Source: a virus | Length of the DNA: 45,475 bases | IMG/VR virus record: IMGVR_UViG_3300023199_000149 | Span: 1 to 45,475 of that record | Reading direction: 5' to 3' (one strand) | Shown here: positions 8,701-16,297 of the stretch, piece after piece | How positions within the stretch are numbered: the first letter of the stretch is position 1 | Layout of the letters: every line of letters starts with the position of its first letter | Notes under the pieces: generated by a model | What the model saw: only the letters and a program-made list of their open reading frames with translations | Databases searched by the model: none | What the model was told of the DNA's origin: nothing | Translations under genes and position numbers: made by a program

Positions 8701-9207
8701 TCACTTCGCCATTGCTGTTTCAAAAATTGCTTTTGCGTCAGGTGCATCAATAAAGCGAGTAGGCCCAAAGCCACAGATTTCCAGACCAACATCCTTATAT
8801 TTGTAGATTCCGCTGCGCTTCCCAATTCCTAGGACAATATGCAATGTATGCCCTTTAGCATCGCTGAGACCAATCTGGGGGGCATCCTTAATTTTTGGCC
8901 TAAAAATATAGAGGTCCGTCCAGCCATATCTTTCCTTGGCCCAGTCATAAACATACTCACCGGTTACGTGTTGGACTTCCATGCTTTCAATAGACTCCTG
9001 ATATCCAAGCATCTTGGAGCACTCATTTGTAATCATGTAACTGGTAGCGATAAGGAATAAGCCTCTTTCTTCATCCGTAACATTCTCGGGCAGAACAAGC
9101 TTTCTCGCCAGTTCCTCCGTGTTTTCATCAGGCTTGTCATTAAAGAAGAAGTATGCACCGATTAGAAAAAAACCGATACCCAGAACTACATATTTAATAA
9201 TTTTCAT
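8701..9207 (-). CDS. Membrane-anchored phage protein (moron candidate)
   Basis: 168 aa starting MKIIKYVV. This ATG has a good SD (AAGGTGG, TGAA spacer), which is why it is preferred over the upstream in-frame ATG at 9240. An N-terminal hydrophobic segment of about 18 residues (IIKYVVLGIGFFLIGAYFFF region) should anchor it in the inner membrane with the remainder periplasmic. No domain recognised. It lies between the left-end transposase sites and the repressor, reads opposite to the lytic genes and could be expressed from the lysogen. A lysogenic-conversion or exclusion role is inference. Confidence 0.65.
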   Translation of the reverse strand: MKIIKYVVLGIGFFLIGAYFFFNDKPDENTEELARKLVLPENVTDEERGLFLIATSYMITNECSKMLGYQESIESMEVQHVTGEYVYDWAKERYGWTDLYIFRPKIKDAPQIGLSDAKGHTLHIVLGIGKRSGIYKYKDVGLEICGFGPTRFIDAPDAKAIFETAMAK

Positions 9208-9311
9208 TTCACCACCTTCTATTAACTCAGCATTAACCATGCACCATTAAAAGAAGCATATATTATTTTCAAGACAATCAATAACTTTCTATAAATTAAG
9301 ATTATCGCAAG

Positions 9312-9452
9312 TTACATTTCTTTTTTTAAATTGTTGACGATAATGTTAATCGTCACAGGGCCATTGCAAACAACGTTAGAGCCGCCATTTCCTTTGGGCC
9401 TGTTATCATTTGAGCCTAACGCCTGTCTAAAGAATGTTCCGAAATCGGACAT
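9312..9452 (-). CDS. Small ORF downstream of the repressor, 46 aa
   Basis: This short ORF starts MSDFGTFFRQ and ends with VNNLKKEM. It has an excellent Shine-Dalgarno (AAAGGAGGG, 4-5 nt before the ATG) and begins 12 bp after the repressor stop codon, so it is probably co-transcribed with the repressor. The middle is Gly/Asn-rich and the end is lysine-rich. A 7-bp inverted repeat TGACGAT/ATCGTCA (9335-9355) lies inside it. Function unknown; a repressor accessory or immunity protein is possible. Confidence 0.55.
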   Translation of the reverse strand: MSDFGTFFRQALGSNDNRPKGNGGSNVVCNGPVTINIIVNNLKKEM

Positions 9453-9464
9453 CTATCCCTCCTT

Positions 9465-9902
9465 TCACATTGCTGCCTTCATTGCGTGTTTCATTGCCGT
9501 TTTATCGGCTTTTTCGTCTTTTTCTCGGCATTCCAAAACGTATCCATAGTAGGCCATGACCGCTTTGGCAAAATTATGATTGGCAAGGATTATCCTGCGT
9601 TCTTCTTCTATTTCTTTCACAAATTCAATAGCTTCCTCAAGCAAGGCACCATCCAACGGAACATCGGGCATTTCAGCCTTGATGCTAGTCTTCATTGATC
9701 CGACACCAGTAAGTAACCAGTTCAGATCATAGCCTTTTTGAGCAATGACAGAAAGGTACTGTAGCTTTGGCAAGGAATCTCCTGCCTCATACCTTTGCCA
9801 TGTTCTAAATTTTGTACCGACTAACTCAGCCATCTCTTCCTGGCTTAATTCTAGGTCTTTTCGCACCCTTTTTAGTCGGTCAACAATATCAGCGTTTTCC
9901 AT
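9465..9902 (-). CDS. Phage repressor, XRE/Cro-CI HTH family
   Basis: 145 aa from the ATG at 9902 (MENADIVDRL). A canonical HTH covers about residues 15-50 (LELSQEEMAELVG, RTWQRYEAGDSLP). A hydrophobic NWLLTGVG segment and a charged helical C-terminus, probably for oligomerisation, follow. There is no LexA-like peptidase domain. The upstream in-frame starts at 9935 and 9968 lie at or before the predicted transcription start and lack an SD. It is divergent from ner and faces a cluster of repeated motifs, the normal position of the c repressor in Mu-like phages. Confidence 0.8.
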   Translation of the reverse strand: MENADIVDRLKRVRKDLELSQEEMAELVGTKFRTWQRYEAGDSLPKLQYLSVIAQKGYDLNWLLTGVGSMKTSIKAEMPDVPLDGALLEEAIEFVKEIEEERRIILANHNFAKAVMAYYGYVLECREKDEKADKTAMKHAMKAAM

Positions 9903-10063
9903 GCCACAGTTTAAATCCCTTTCTGTGGCGTTATGCATATTTTTACAAACACAGCCACAGAACGACAAAACCTAAAAGAAAACAAAGGCTTACGTCTTTT
10001 TTGACGCAATTGCGCCATTTTCTTTCTGTGGCACGTCATTTTAATGTTGATTACGCCACTTTT
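9900..10063. promoter_or_regulatory. Repressor/Ner operator cluster
   Basis: CTGTGGC-type sites recur at 9900-9910 (reverse), 9921-9930, 9954-9962 (reverse) and 10024-10032. A second motif, ATTRCGCCAYTTT, occurs at 10009-10021 and 10050-10062. All six fall in about 165 bp between the divergent repressor and ner genes and overlap both predicted promoters. Which motif binds the repressor and which binds Ner cannot be told from sequence. Confidence 0.55.
9940..9968 (-). promoter_or_regulatory. Candidate repressor promoter
   Basis: On the minus strand TTGTCG (9963-9968), a 17-bp spacer and TAAAAA (9940-9945) give a start near 9933, about 30 nt before the repressor ATG at 9902. The -35 overlaps one CTGTGGC site, as expected for autoregulation. 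Confidence 0.4.
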
Positions 10064-10073
10064 GTCGTATAGT
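10047..10073 (+). promoter_or_regulatory. Candidate early lytic promoter
   Basis: TTGATT (10047-10052) and TATAGT (10068-10073) lie 15 bp apart upstream of ner, with an ATTACGCCACTTTT operator-like motif in the spacer. The short spacer makes the exact hexamers uncertain. The position between repressor and ner is right for the early promoter. Confidence 0.45.
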
Positions 10074-10144
10074 GTTCATTCTACTAATCGAATTTGGACA
10101 CCCCGAAAAAAGCCGATCTGACCATCGGCATCCAAGGAGAACTC

Positions 10145-10450
10145 ATGACCCGCAAACCCGTTAAAGGTCTCCATAAAGAAGAGATTAAAGCCAAAATCCG
10201 AATGACCGGATCGACTATGGTTGGCCTTTCCCTGCGTTGGGGGTTTCACCGAACCGCAATCAATACTGCCTTGCGCAAGCCCTGGCCGAGTGTCGAAGCT
10301 AAAATCGCCAAGCTCATTAAAATGAAGCCTGAAGACATTTGGCCTGATCGCTATGACCAAGATGGCAACCCTTTGAAGGATAAGCGTGTCATGGGAAAGA
10401 ATAGCAAAAAATCGGCGGCGCACAACGACCAATTTTCAAAGGCCGCGTGA
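10145..10450 (+). CDS. ner: Ner-like winged-helix regulator
   Basis: 101 aa starting MTRKPVKGLH; the ATG at 10145 has an AGGAG ribosome site. The order is an HTH region around HKEEIKAKIRMTGST, the conserved RKPWPSVEAKIAKL helix, and the family tail PEDIWPDRYD. This is diagnostic of the Ner/Nlp (HTH_35) family. In Mu, Ner represses both the early and repressor promoters during lytic growth. It is the first plus-strand gene after the divergent operator region. A small CCGAT/ATCGG hairpin lies in its leader. Confidence 0.85.
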   Translation: MTRKPVKGLHKEEIKAKIRMTGSTMVGLSLRWGFHRTAINTALRKPWPSVEAKIAKLIKMKPEDIWPDRYDQDGNPLKDKRVMGKNSKKSAAHNDQFSKAA

Positions 10451-10545
10451 ACATGACCAACTGTTCATTTCACAGATACCCCGCGAACAAAAAAACAGAA
10501 CTCACTGCATTAGGGAATGGTCGCGCCCTTCTTAATGCGGGGAGC

Positions 10546-10593
10546 GGCAGACTGGCGACTTTCCCCCTGTTCCTACCCCATCGCCAGTCTGCC
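10546..10593 (+). other. Long stem-loop, 13-bp stem
   Basis: GGCAGACTGGCGA (10546-10558) pairs perfectly with TCGCCAGTCTGCC (10581-10593) around a 22-nt pyrimidine-rich loop. It lies between ner and the next gene, just upstream of a terminator. Possibly a transcript stabiliser or an antitermination or RNA-protein site. Confidence 0.6.
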
Positions 10594-10642
10594 ACTTACT
10601 TTGCCTCTCTCTGTCAACGTATGTGTTGAAGAGAGCACAACT

Positions 10643-10687
10643 GGCCGGACGGCTCAGTGCACAAAAGAGTCGTCCGGTCCTTTTTCC
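10643..10687 (+). terminator. Rho-independent terminator downstream of ner
   Basis: CCGGACGGCTC (10645-10655) pairs with GAGTCGTCCGG (10667-10677), with one G-U pair, and is followed by TCCTTTTTCC. It precedes the transposition operon, so early transcription must read through it or start again. Confidence 0.65.
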
Positions 10688-10702
10688 GAAAGGAGCAACG
10701 AT

Positions 10703-11193
10703 ATGGCTAGAAAAAAAAGCAGTCGCACACAACCAAACCCAGATCAATTTGACCTTTTTGCTCAAGGAGCTGGTGTCGAGTTGATGGATATCCCACAACA
10801 ACCCAGCACCGAAGATGGTGCGATGGATTGCAAACAGGCCACCCGCAAATGGCTAACAGCAGCGATCAAGCAAAGCGGTAAATCTCGCGAAGAGGTCGCT
10901 GAGACCCTCACCGCCTGGACTGGCGTTGATGTTTCAAAAGACAGTATTGATATGTGGACAAAGCCGAGCCACCCGAGCGAATTACCAGCACACTTTGTCG
11001 CCCCGCTGACCGTTATCCTGGGCGCGAACTTCCTCGACTGGTTTGCCCAACAAGCCGGGTCCGTGTTGCCGGAACAGAGCAGCTTTATATGGCTCAGATC
11101 GGGCAGATGGTTGTTATCAAGCAACACGCCGATCAGCAAATCCAAAAGGCTATCCACTCCCTGCCTCTTATGAATGCTGGAGTTGAGCTATGA
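10703..11193 (+). pseudogene. Early phage DNA-binding-type protein, single-base frameshift
   Basis: The ATG at 10703 follows a strong AAGGAG site and opens MARKKSSRTQ. This frame runs as a plausible protein to FLDWFAQQAG, then becomes unlike coding sequence and stops at 11173. The -1 frame continues the natural protein (RVAGTEQLYMAQIGQMVV onward) to a stop at 11193 that overlaps the parB start by 4 bp, as its neighbours do. One extra G in the GGG at about 11055-11057 would restore about 163 codons. Either the gene is broken, the base is a sequencing error, or an unusual frameshift operates. The middle part (KSREEVAETLTAW) looks helix-turn-helix-like. Confidence 0.7.
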
Positions 11194-12059
11194 AGACAGT
11201 TTCATTACCAGTTAGCGCCATTCTCACAGATGACCGGCTGCGCGATCCAGACCCTGAAGGTGTGGTCAAACTGGCTGAGTCCATACAGGCACACGGTCTG
11301 CAAACACCGATCACTGTGCATCTCTATCGTGAGGTCAATCCCAAAGACAGAACACAATGGCTCCCCATTCGTTTTGACGGATTGGTGCGATACAAACTGA
11401 TCGCCGGTGGTCACCGCCTGGCTGCAATTAAGGCTTTAGGGCTGACGCATATCACCTGCTTCGTTAAAGAGGTGGCAACACCGTTAGAGGCGATCATTCT
11501 GGAGGTGTTAGAAAACCTCCATCGCGTTGAGCTAAACCCACTTGATAAGTGCGTTTTTCTCGGCAAGCAGAAAGAGGTTTATGAGGAACTTTTCCCTGAG
11601 ACCAAGAAAGGTGCAAAGAATCAACACACCGTAAATTCGCTAAACGAAACGGTTTCGTTTAGCAAAGATATTGCTGAAAAAATCGGTAAAACATCACGAA
11701 CTGTTGAAAATTATATCCGCGTTTATAACGGATTAAGTAAGGCTTCAATCGACCGGATCAAAAACACCTGGATTTCGGAAAAACAAGGTGAGCTTCTTCA
11801 TTTGTCGGCTTGTGACGATGAGACACAGGCCCAATACCTAGACCTTATGCTGCGTGATAAAGACCCGATCCAAAGCGTTTCAAAATGTAAAGCTCACCTC
11901 GCCGGTCGTGTAGAGCGTAAGCTCACCCCAGCAGAGCATCGATTGGAAAAATTAAAATCCGCATGGCAGAACGCCCAAAAATCTGAGCAAGACGCATTCC
12001 TTCAGCATCTGGCTGAGCAGGGTGTTGTTCTGCCTGAATTATCCAAGGAGGCTGCATAA
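11190..12059 (+). CDS. ParB/Srx-domain nuclease-like protein
   Basis: 289 aa with GGAG before the ATG. The N-terminal ParB fold shows the phosphate-binding GGHRLAAIKALG box (residues about 73-84) and the helix ENLHRVELNPLDKC. A central HTH (AEKIGKTSRTVENYIRVYNGL) and a charged C-terminus follow. ParB-like genes sit directly before the transposase in many Mu-like phages of Proteobacteria; a role in replication or regulation is inferred. The stop overlaps the transposase ATG (TAATGG). A 25-bp perfect palindrome lies inside the gene. Confidence 0.8.
   Translation: MKTVSLPVSAILTDDRLRDPDPEGVVKLAESIQAHGLQTPITVHLYREVNPKDRTQWLPIRFDGLVRYKLIAGGHRLAAIKALGLTHITCFVKEVATPLEAIILEVLENLHRVELNPLDKCVFLGKQKEVYEELFPETKKGAKNQHTVNSLNETVSFSKDIAEKIGKTSRTVENYIRVYNGLSKASIDRIKNTWISEKQGELLHLSACDDETQAQYLDLMLRDKDPIQSVSKCKAHLAGRVERKLTPAEHRLEKLKSAWQNAQKSEQDAFLQHLAEQGVVLPELSKEAA
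11639..11663. promoter_or_regulatory. 25-bp perfect palindrome within parB
   Basis: The arms GCTAAACGAAAC (11639-11650) and GTTTCGTTTAGC (11652-11663) are exact reverse complements around a single G at 11651. It is translated as part of SLNETVSFSKD. Such a palindrome is far longer than chance in coding DNA. It may be a parS-like site for the encoded ParB, or a transposition enhancer. Confidence 0.65.
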
Positions 12060-14299
12060 TGGCCTGGCCTTTCTTCTCCGCACAACAATTTGCAGATATG
12101 AATTTGCCGGGGTTTTACCCCGATAAAAGCTCAATCATTCGCTATGCGCAGCGGGAAGGCTGGATCGTCAAAGATCGTTGGAACCGTTGGGGACCATCTT
12201 ATGATCGGAACGGCAATCCCCTGTCTCAAAAAAGAGCTGGTAAAGGCGGCGGCTGGGAATACCACTATGTTCTGCTGCCTGGTGAAGCTTACGACCATTT
12301 CGTCAACCTCCATGTTGAAAAAGAAGTTGAGGCCGGTGAACTTGTCGAGGCCGTAGATGTTGCCTTTAAAAAAGCCCCAGACACTCTAAGCCAGCTCAAC
12401 CAATGGCAACGCGATGTTATGGAAGCTCGTTTAGGCATCCTTCGCTGGGTGGAAGAAAACAGTATGCGTGGAGGCAGAAAAAAGGCCATCCGCGATTTAA
12501 CCGAACTCTGCAAGAGTAACCGCATTCCAAGCTACCTGCGTGATTTGCTAATCCAGGCAAACGCAAAGTCAGGACAGCAATCCGGTCAAGGTAAAGCCAA
12601 AGTTGGTCGCAGCACTGTTTATGAGTGGTTTGCGAAACGGGAAAAACATGGTGTTGCCGGTCTTGCCCCTGATCTGACGAAAGTGACAGATTTCTCAATC
12701 CCCGACTGGGGCTGGGCTTTCCTTGACCTCTATAGAAACCCGAACAAACCGGCAATCACCGCAATTATAGAAAAGCTTCCGGCACACCTCCCAGCAAATG
12801 TCTGCCCACCATCACGCGACCAGGCTGAACGTTTCTTGAAAAAGCTGGCGCCAGTTGCTCTCCACAATGGACGTATGGGGCCACAGGCACTCAAATCCAT
12901 GAAAGCCTTTACTCGACGTGGGACAGAAGACCTCTGGCCAACCGCCGTGTACAGTGCCGATGGCCATACCTTCAAAGCCAAGGTGGAGCATCCGTTTCAC
13001 GGTCAACCTTTTGCACCCGAGGTCACGGCGGTATGTGACATTTATTCCCGCTACATCCCCGGCTGGTCGGTCGCCTTGGCTGAAAACAGCATCGGTGTCC
13101 TGGAGGCTTTGTCGGTTTCAATCGTTGAACATGATGACGGTCGCCATCGTGGACTTCCTGCAATCTGGTACACAGATAACGGCTCGGGTTTCCGCGCCAA
13201 AATCTTTGAAGATGCAGGAACCGGCTTTTATGACCGCTGGGGCATCACTGCTAAAAACTCTCTGCCCTATAACTCCCAGGCTCGGGGTGTGATTGAGCGC
13301 CTTAACCGTTCGATTTGGACACCGCTTTCAAAGACATTCGAAACCTATCAAGGCAAGGATGCTGACAAAGAAGCCATGCGCGAAATCCGCCGGATTACCG
13401 ATAAGGAACTCCGCGCCAAACGCCGGGCCCCATTTGCCATTACCTGGGACGAATTCAAACAACAGGTTCAACAGGCGATCGACGACTACAACAACCGCCC
13501 TCATTCCGGCTTGCCCCGTTACCGGGATCCTGAAACCCTTCGTTATCGCCATATGACACCTAAAGAGGTCTGGGATAAATGGCTGGAGGAAGGCGGTGAA
13601 AACCGTTTAATCCCCAAAGATGAAGCTGCCGATCTCATTCGTCCTTATGAGCGCCGTAAGACCCTGCGCGGTGAAGTGCGTATTTTGGGGAACATCTATT
13701 TCAGCTTTGATCTAGAGCAATGGCATGGCGAAGAGGTCATGGTTGGATACAACATCCATGATGCTTCAAAAGTCTGGGTGCGTAATTTCGAAGGCGTTCT
13801 CCTGGCTGTCGCCGAACTGGACGGAAATAAACGCCAATACTTTGGTGATGATGTCATCAAGGTTGCCATGTCCAAGCAAGACAAGGTTCTCGAAAGCCGC
13901 ACTAAATCACGCCTTAGCCTAGTTGATGAAAAACGAGAAGAAATTCTCAAAGAAGCCAAAGGTCTGCCGTTAGAGGTCGAATATCAGGTGATGGAACAAG
14001 CACCCGCTCTAACGGAATATGACCGTCAGATCGCGGATGAGGCTTTTGCCAAGCTTGAAAAACGCAATGAACCAAAGGCCGAGCGCGAAGCCATCCCAGG
14101 CACTCGACCAATTTTCAGCAACGAAGTGCAACTTGCCAAATGGCTGCTCCAAAACCCGGATCAGGCCACTGAGAAAGATGCTCGTTTGTTCAAGGAAAAG
14201 CTGCGCGGAAGTCATTTCCGCCAGTTGTTGGAATTCGAGGACGTCCCGCCAGACCTCCTCGAAACCATCATCGCCAAAACGGCAGTATCAAACACTTAA
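12059..14299 (+). CDS. MuA-like DDE transposase
   Basis: 746 aa, somewhat longer than Mu A (663). The N-terminus is a Mu-type DNA-binding domain (SAQQFADMNLPGFY, REGW, WEYHYV). HTH segments lie around 125-200. The catalytic rve core carries D301 (SADGHTF), D373 (YTDNGSG) and E413 (GVIERLNRS), an intact DDE triad. A Mu_transpos_C beta-barrel follows (RGEVRILGNIYFS and AVAELDGNKRQYF). It performs end cleavage and strand transfer at the left and right sites noted here. Its start overlaps the ParB stop, and MuB follows 18 bp later. Confidence 0.95.
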   Translation: MAWPFFSAQQFADMNLPGFYPDKSSIIRYAQREGWIVKDRWNRWGPSYDRNGNPLSQKRAGKGGGWEYHYVLLPGEAYDHFVNLHVEKEVEAGELVEAVDVAFKKAPDTLSQLNQWQRDVMEARLGILRWVEENSMRGGRKKAIRDLTELCKSNRIPSYLRDLLIQANAKSGQQSGQGKAKVGRSTVYEWFAKREKHGVAGLAPDLTKVTDFSIPDWGWAFLDLYRNPNKPAITAIIEKLPAHLPANVCPPSRDQAERFLKKLAPVALHNGRMGPQALKSMKAFTRRGTEDLWPTAVYSADGHTFKAKVEHPFHGQPFAPEVTAVCDIYSRYIPGWSVALAENSIGVLEALSVSIVEHDDGRHRGLPAIWYTDNGSGFRAKIFEDAGTGFYDRWGITAKNSLPYNSQARGVIERLNRSIWTPLSKTFETYQGKDADKEAMREIRRITDKELRAKRRAPFAITWDEFKQQVQQAIDDYNNRPHSGLPRYRDPETLRYRHMTPKEVWDKWLEEGGENRLIPKDEAADLIRPYERRKTLRGEVRILGNIYFSFDLEQWHGEEVMVGYNIHDASKVWVRNFEGVLLAVAELDGNKRQYFGDDVIKVAMSKQDKVLESRTKSRLSLVDEKREEILKEAKGLPLEVEYQVMEQAPALTEYDRQIADEAFAKLEKRNEPKAEREAIPGTRPIFSNEVQLAKWLLQNPDQATEKDARLFKEKLRGSHFRQLLEFEDVPPDLLETIIAKTAVSNT

Positions 14300-14317
14300 T
14301 GAAAGGAAAGAATATCA

Positions 14318-15070
14318 ATGCGAGACCTGTTTGTCAAAACCGAGAATGCCTCAAACTTCATGGGAGCTGTCGCCCGGCTGCAAGATCGCGGCGCGGAAGA
14401 AGCTTGTCTGATGATTGTTGACGGCATTCCCGGTCTGGGTAAATCCCATACTTTGCAATGGTACTCAGCCCAGCAGGGATGCCTTTACCTTCGCGCCAAA
14501 AAGGAATGGACACCGGCATGGATGCTACGTGAACTCCTTCAAAGCCTGAATGTAAGTCCCGCCCACTCTTTTGAAAAAATGTACCGCCAAGCCTTGGAAA
14601 AGCTCGGCACAGAGGCACAAATGGCAGAACATAACGACGAAGTCTATGCCGTTGTGATCGACGAGGTGGATCATATCTGCCGCAGCTCCCGCCTTCTGGA
14701 AACCATCCGCGACCTGTCTGACATGCTGGAAATTCCTTTCATCATGGTCGGCATGGGCCGGGTACGCGATAACCTGAGCCGCTTCCCTCAGATCGCCAGC
14801 CGCGTTGGTCAGTATGTAGCCTTTAATCCAGCTACTCTGGAAGATGTCACCCGCATGGTTAATGAACTTTGTGAGGTTGAGGTCAAGGATGATCTGATCG
14901 CCCAGCTTCATAAGGCTTCCAACGGCCTTGTGCGCGAAATCAAGGAAGGCATCAACGCCATTGAACGTTTCGGCAAGGTCAACGATGGCCCGATCGGCGT
15001 CAAAGAAATGGTCGGCGAGGTTCTCTTGAATGACCGCCGCACCGGTCGCCAGATCACGGTGAAAGGTTAA
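14318..15070 (+). CDS. MuB-like AAA+ target-selection ATPase
   Basis: 250 aa with AAAGGAAAG before the ATG. Walker A GIPGLGKSHT (36-45) and Walker B AVVIDEVDHI (111-120) are intact, with a sensor-like segment IMVGMGRVRDNL. MuB polymerises on DNA, delivers target DNA to the transposase and gives target immunity. Length and position directly after the transposase fit. Confidence 0.9.
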   Translation: MRDLFVKTENASNFMGAVARLQDRGAEEACLMIVDGIPGLGKSHTLQWYSAQQGCLYLRAKKEWTPAWMLRELLQSLNVSPAHSFEKMYRQALEKLGTEAQMAEHNDEVYAVVIDEVDHICRSSRLLETIRDLSDMLEIPFIMVGMGRVRDNLSRFPQIASRVGQYVAFNPATLEDVTRMVNELCEVEVKDDLIAQLHKASNGLVREIKEGINAIERFGKVNDGPIGVKEMVGEVLLNDRRTGRQITVKG

Positions 15071-15074
15071 GGCC

Positions 15075-15626
15075 ATGTGTGCTGAAAACCAAAATACCAT
15101 CCTTCGCGCCATCGGCTCTGATGCCTGTTTGACCATAGAAGCACTTGAAGCCGCAACTGGTCTGAGTCGTAAGGCGATCAGTCAGGCTTGCACAAAACTG
15201 GTCTATCGCGGTTTTGTCGATCGCGTAGAGACAGGCTGTTTTCAGCTCACCAAAGAAGGGCGGATTGTTGTTTCAAACAATGCCGTTTTAAACAGCGCCC
15301 CGATCCGTCCCTTCGGCAAGAAACGCAAACACGGCAAATCCATGCGCATCCGTATTTGGAGAGCAGTACGCCTAAAGCAAAAGTTCACGATCAGCGACAT
15401 TGTGACTTTGGCCAGCAAGAACGAAAAAGCCCCCAGAGACAGCGTTCAACGCTATCTGCGCCTTTTGTTCCAGTCTGGCTACCTGCGTGACCTGAAATCA
15501 GACAAGAGAACCCGTCGCTATGTCCTGATCCGCGACACAGGGCCAGAAGCGCCAATGATCCAACGTGACAAAAAGGCTGTCTATGACCCGAATACAGAGG
15601 AGACTTATCCATGTCTTCAGCGTTAG
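15075..15626 (+). CDS. Early phage protein with two winged-helix domains
   Basis: 183 aa. The first half (residues 10-65: LTIEALEAATGLSRKAISQACTKL and a GFVDRVETG wing) is a winged helix. The second half (about 90-150: IRIWRAVRLKQKFTISDIV to YVLIRD) looks like another. A basic linker (GKKRKHGKS) joins them. Probably a DNA-binding early protein; the partner is unknown. It starts 4 bp after MuB with only a weak AAGG, so it may depend on coupled translation. Confidence 0.7.
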   Translation: MCAENQNTILRAIGSDACLTIEALEAATGLSRKAISQACTKLVYRGFVDRVETGCFQLTKEGRIVVSNNAVLNSAPIRPFGKKRKHGKSMRIRIWRAVRLKQKFTISDIVTLASKNEKAPRDSVQRYLRLLFQSGYLRDLKSDKRTRRYVLIRDTGPEAPMIQRDKKAVYDPNTEETYPCLQR

Positions 15627-15961
15627 AAATCGCCCAGGCTGAAGTTGACAAGTTCAACCAGTCTAACGGCGGCAAAGGCGGGATCGCCCATGTTGCCCGT
15701 AAGATCGGCGTGGCAAGACCCACACTGTCTCTGTTTTTGGCGAAGAAATACACGGCTCAAACAGACCAGCTTGAAAAAACAATTCTGTCTCAGCTCGTTG
15801 GTCGAGTGCCTTGCCCTCACCTTCAAAGCGACATTGCTCTGGCTCAATGTGAAAGCTTTTCAACCCGCTCCATGCCGATGAGCAGCCCCAAGGATTTCCG
15901 CCACTGGAAAGCCTGTCAGGTCTGCAAGCTCAAGCCCACAGGAGGCAAAGATGTTGAGTGA
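15611..15961 (+). CDS. Small HTH protein with C-terminal cysteines
   Basis: 116 aa with GAGGAG upstream of the ATG. An N-terminal HTH (GGIAHVARKIGVARPTLSLFL, residues 24-44) is followed by a Cys-containing tail (VPCPHL, LAQC, ACQVCKL). Phage early regulators of this type occur next to MuB. It overlaps the previous gene by 16 bp and the following gene by 11 bp. Confidence 0.65.
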   Translation: MSSALEIAQAEVDKFNQSNGGKGGIAHVARKIGVARPTLSLFLAKKYTAQTDQLEKTILSQLVGRVPCPHLQSDIALAQCESFSTRSMPMSSPKDFRHWKACQVCKLKPTGGKDVE

Positions 15962-16211
15962 TGATTTGAAAAATTTGCATGGCCTGATTCGCCACCGCCG
16001 CACCGATCAGGAAGAAGTTTTTCTCAATGAAAAACAGGTCGGCATGGTTCTGGATATCCTGAGCACAGCAATTGCGGACGCCATTGAGATGGAAAACTCC
16101 ACCATAGTCGATCCTGTTCGTGTTTTCCCTGATCCCGTCATTATCCCGATCGAAGCGTTCCGCCGCAAAAAGCAGGGTGGACCGGGACCAACTGGAGGGG
16201 ACGCGGCATGA
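15951..16211 (+). CDS. Hypothetical early phage protein
   Basis: 86 aa; the ATG follows an AGGAGG site inside the preceding gene. A helical N-terminus precedes a Pro/Gly-rich basic tail (FRRKKQGGPGPTGG). No domain recognised. It is translationally coupled at both ends and accepted mainly for its ribosome site and packing in the operon. Confidence 0.55.
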   Translation: MLSDDLKNLHGLIRHRRTDQEEVFLNEKQVGMVLDILSTAIADAIEMENSTIVDPVRVFPDPVIIPIEAFRRKKQGGPGPTGGDAA

Positions 16212-16297
16212 CCCGTTTCCTCAAATACCTTCGCCAGCAATGGCGCTATCTCACCCAAGTCGTCCTAAAACCAAAACCGAAAGGCTATCTCAAATGA
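16208..16297 (+). CDS. Very small basic ORF, 29 aa
   Basis: The frame MTRFLKYLRQ onward is 29 codons. Its ATG overlaps the previous stop (ATGA) and its own stop overlaps the next ATG (ATGA at 16294). It is amphipathic and basic, with pI clearly high. The double overlap suggests it is translated or serves as a coupling leader for the DUF3164 gene. Confidence 0.45.
   Translation: MTRFLKYLRQQWRYLTQVVLKPKPKGYLK

Noticed and set aside
9331-9549. A plus-strand 72-aa ORF opposite the repressor
   Set aside because: It has no ribosome site and overlaps both the well-supported minus-strand small ORF and the repressor.
10532-11157. Minus-strand ORFs opposite the first transposition-operon gene
   Set aside because: They are antisense to a gene with a ribosome site and operon overlaps and have no ribosome sites themselves.
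10517-11173. A 218-aa gene starting at 10517
   Set aside because: The first 62 codons run through the hairpin and terminator, and the ATG at 10703 has an AAGGAG site.
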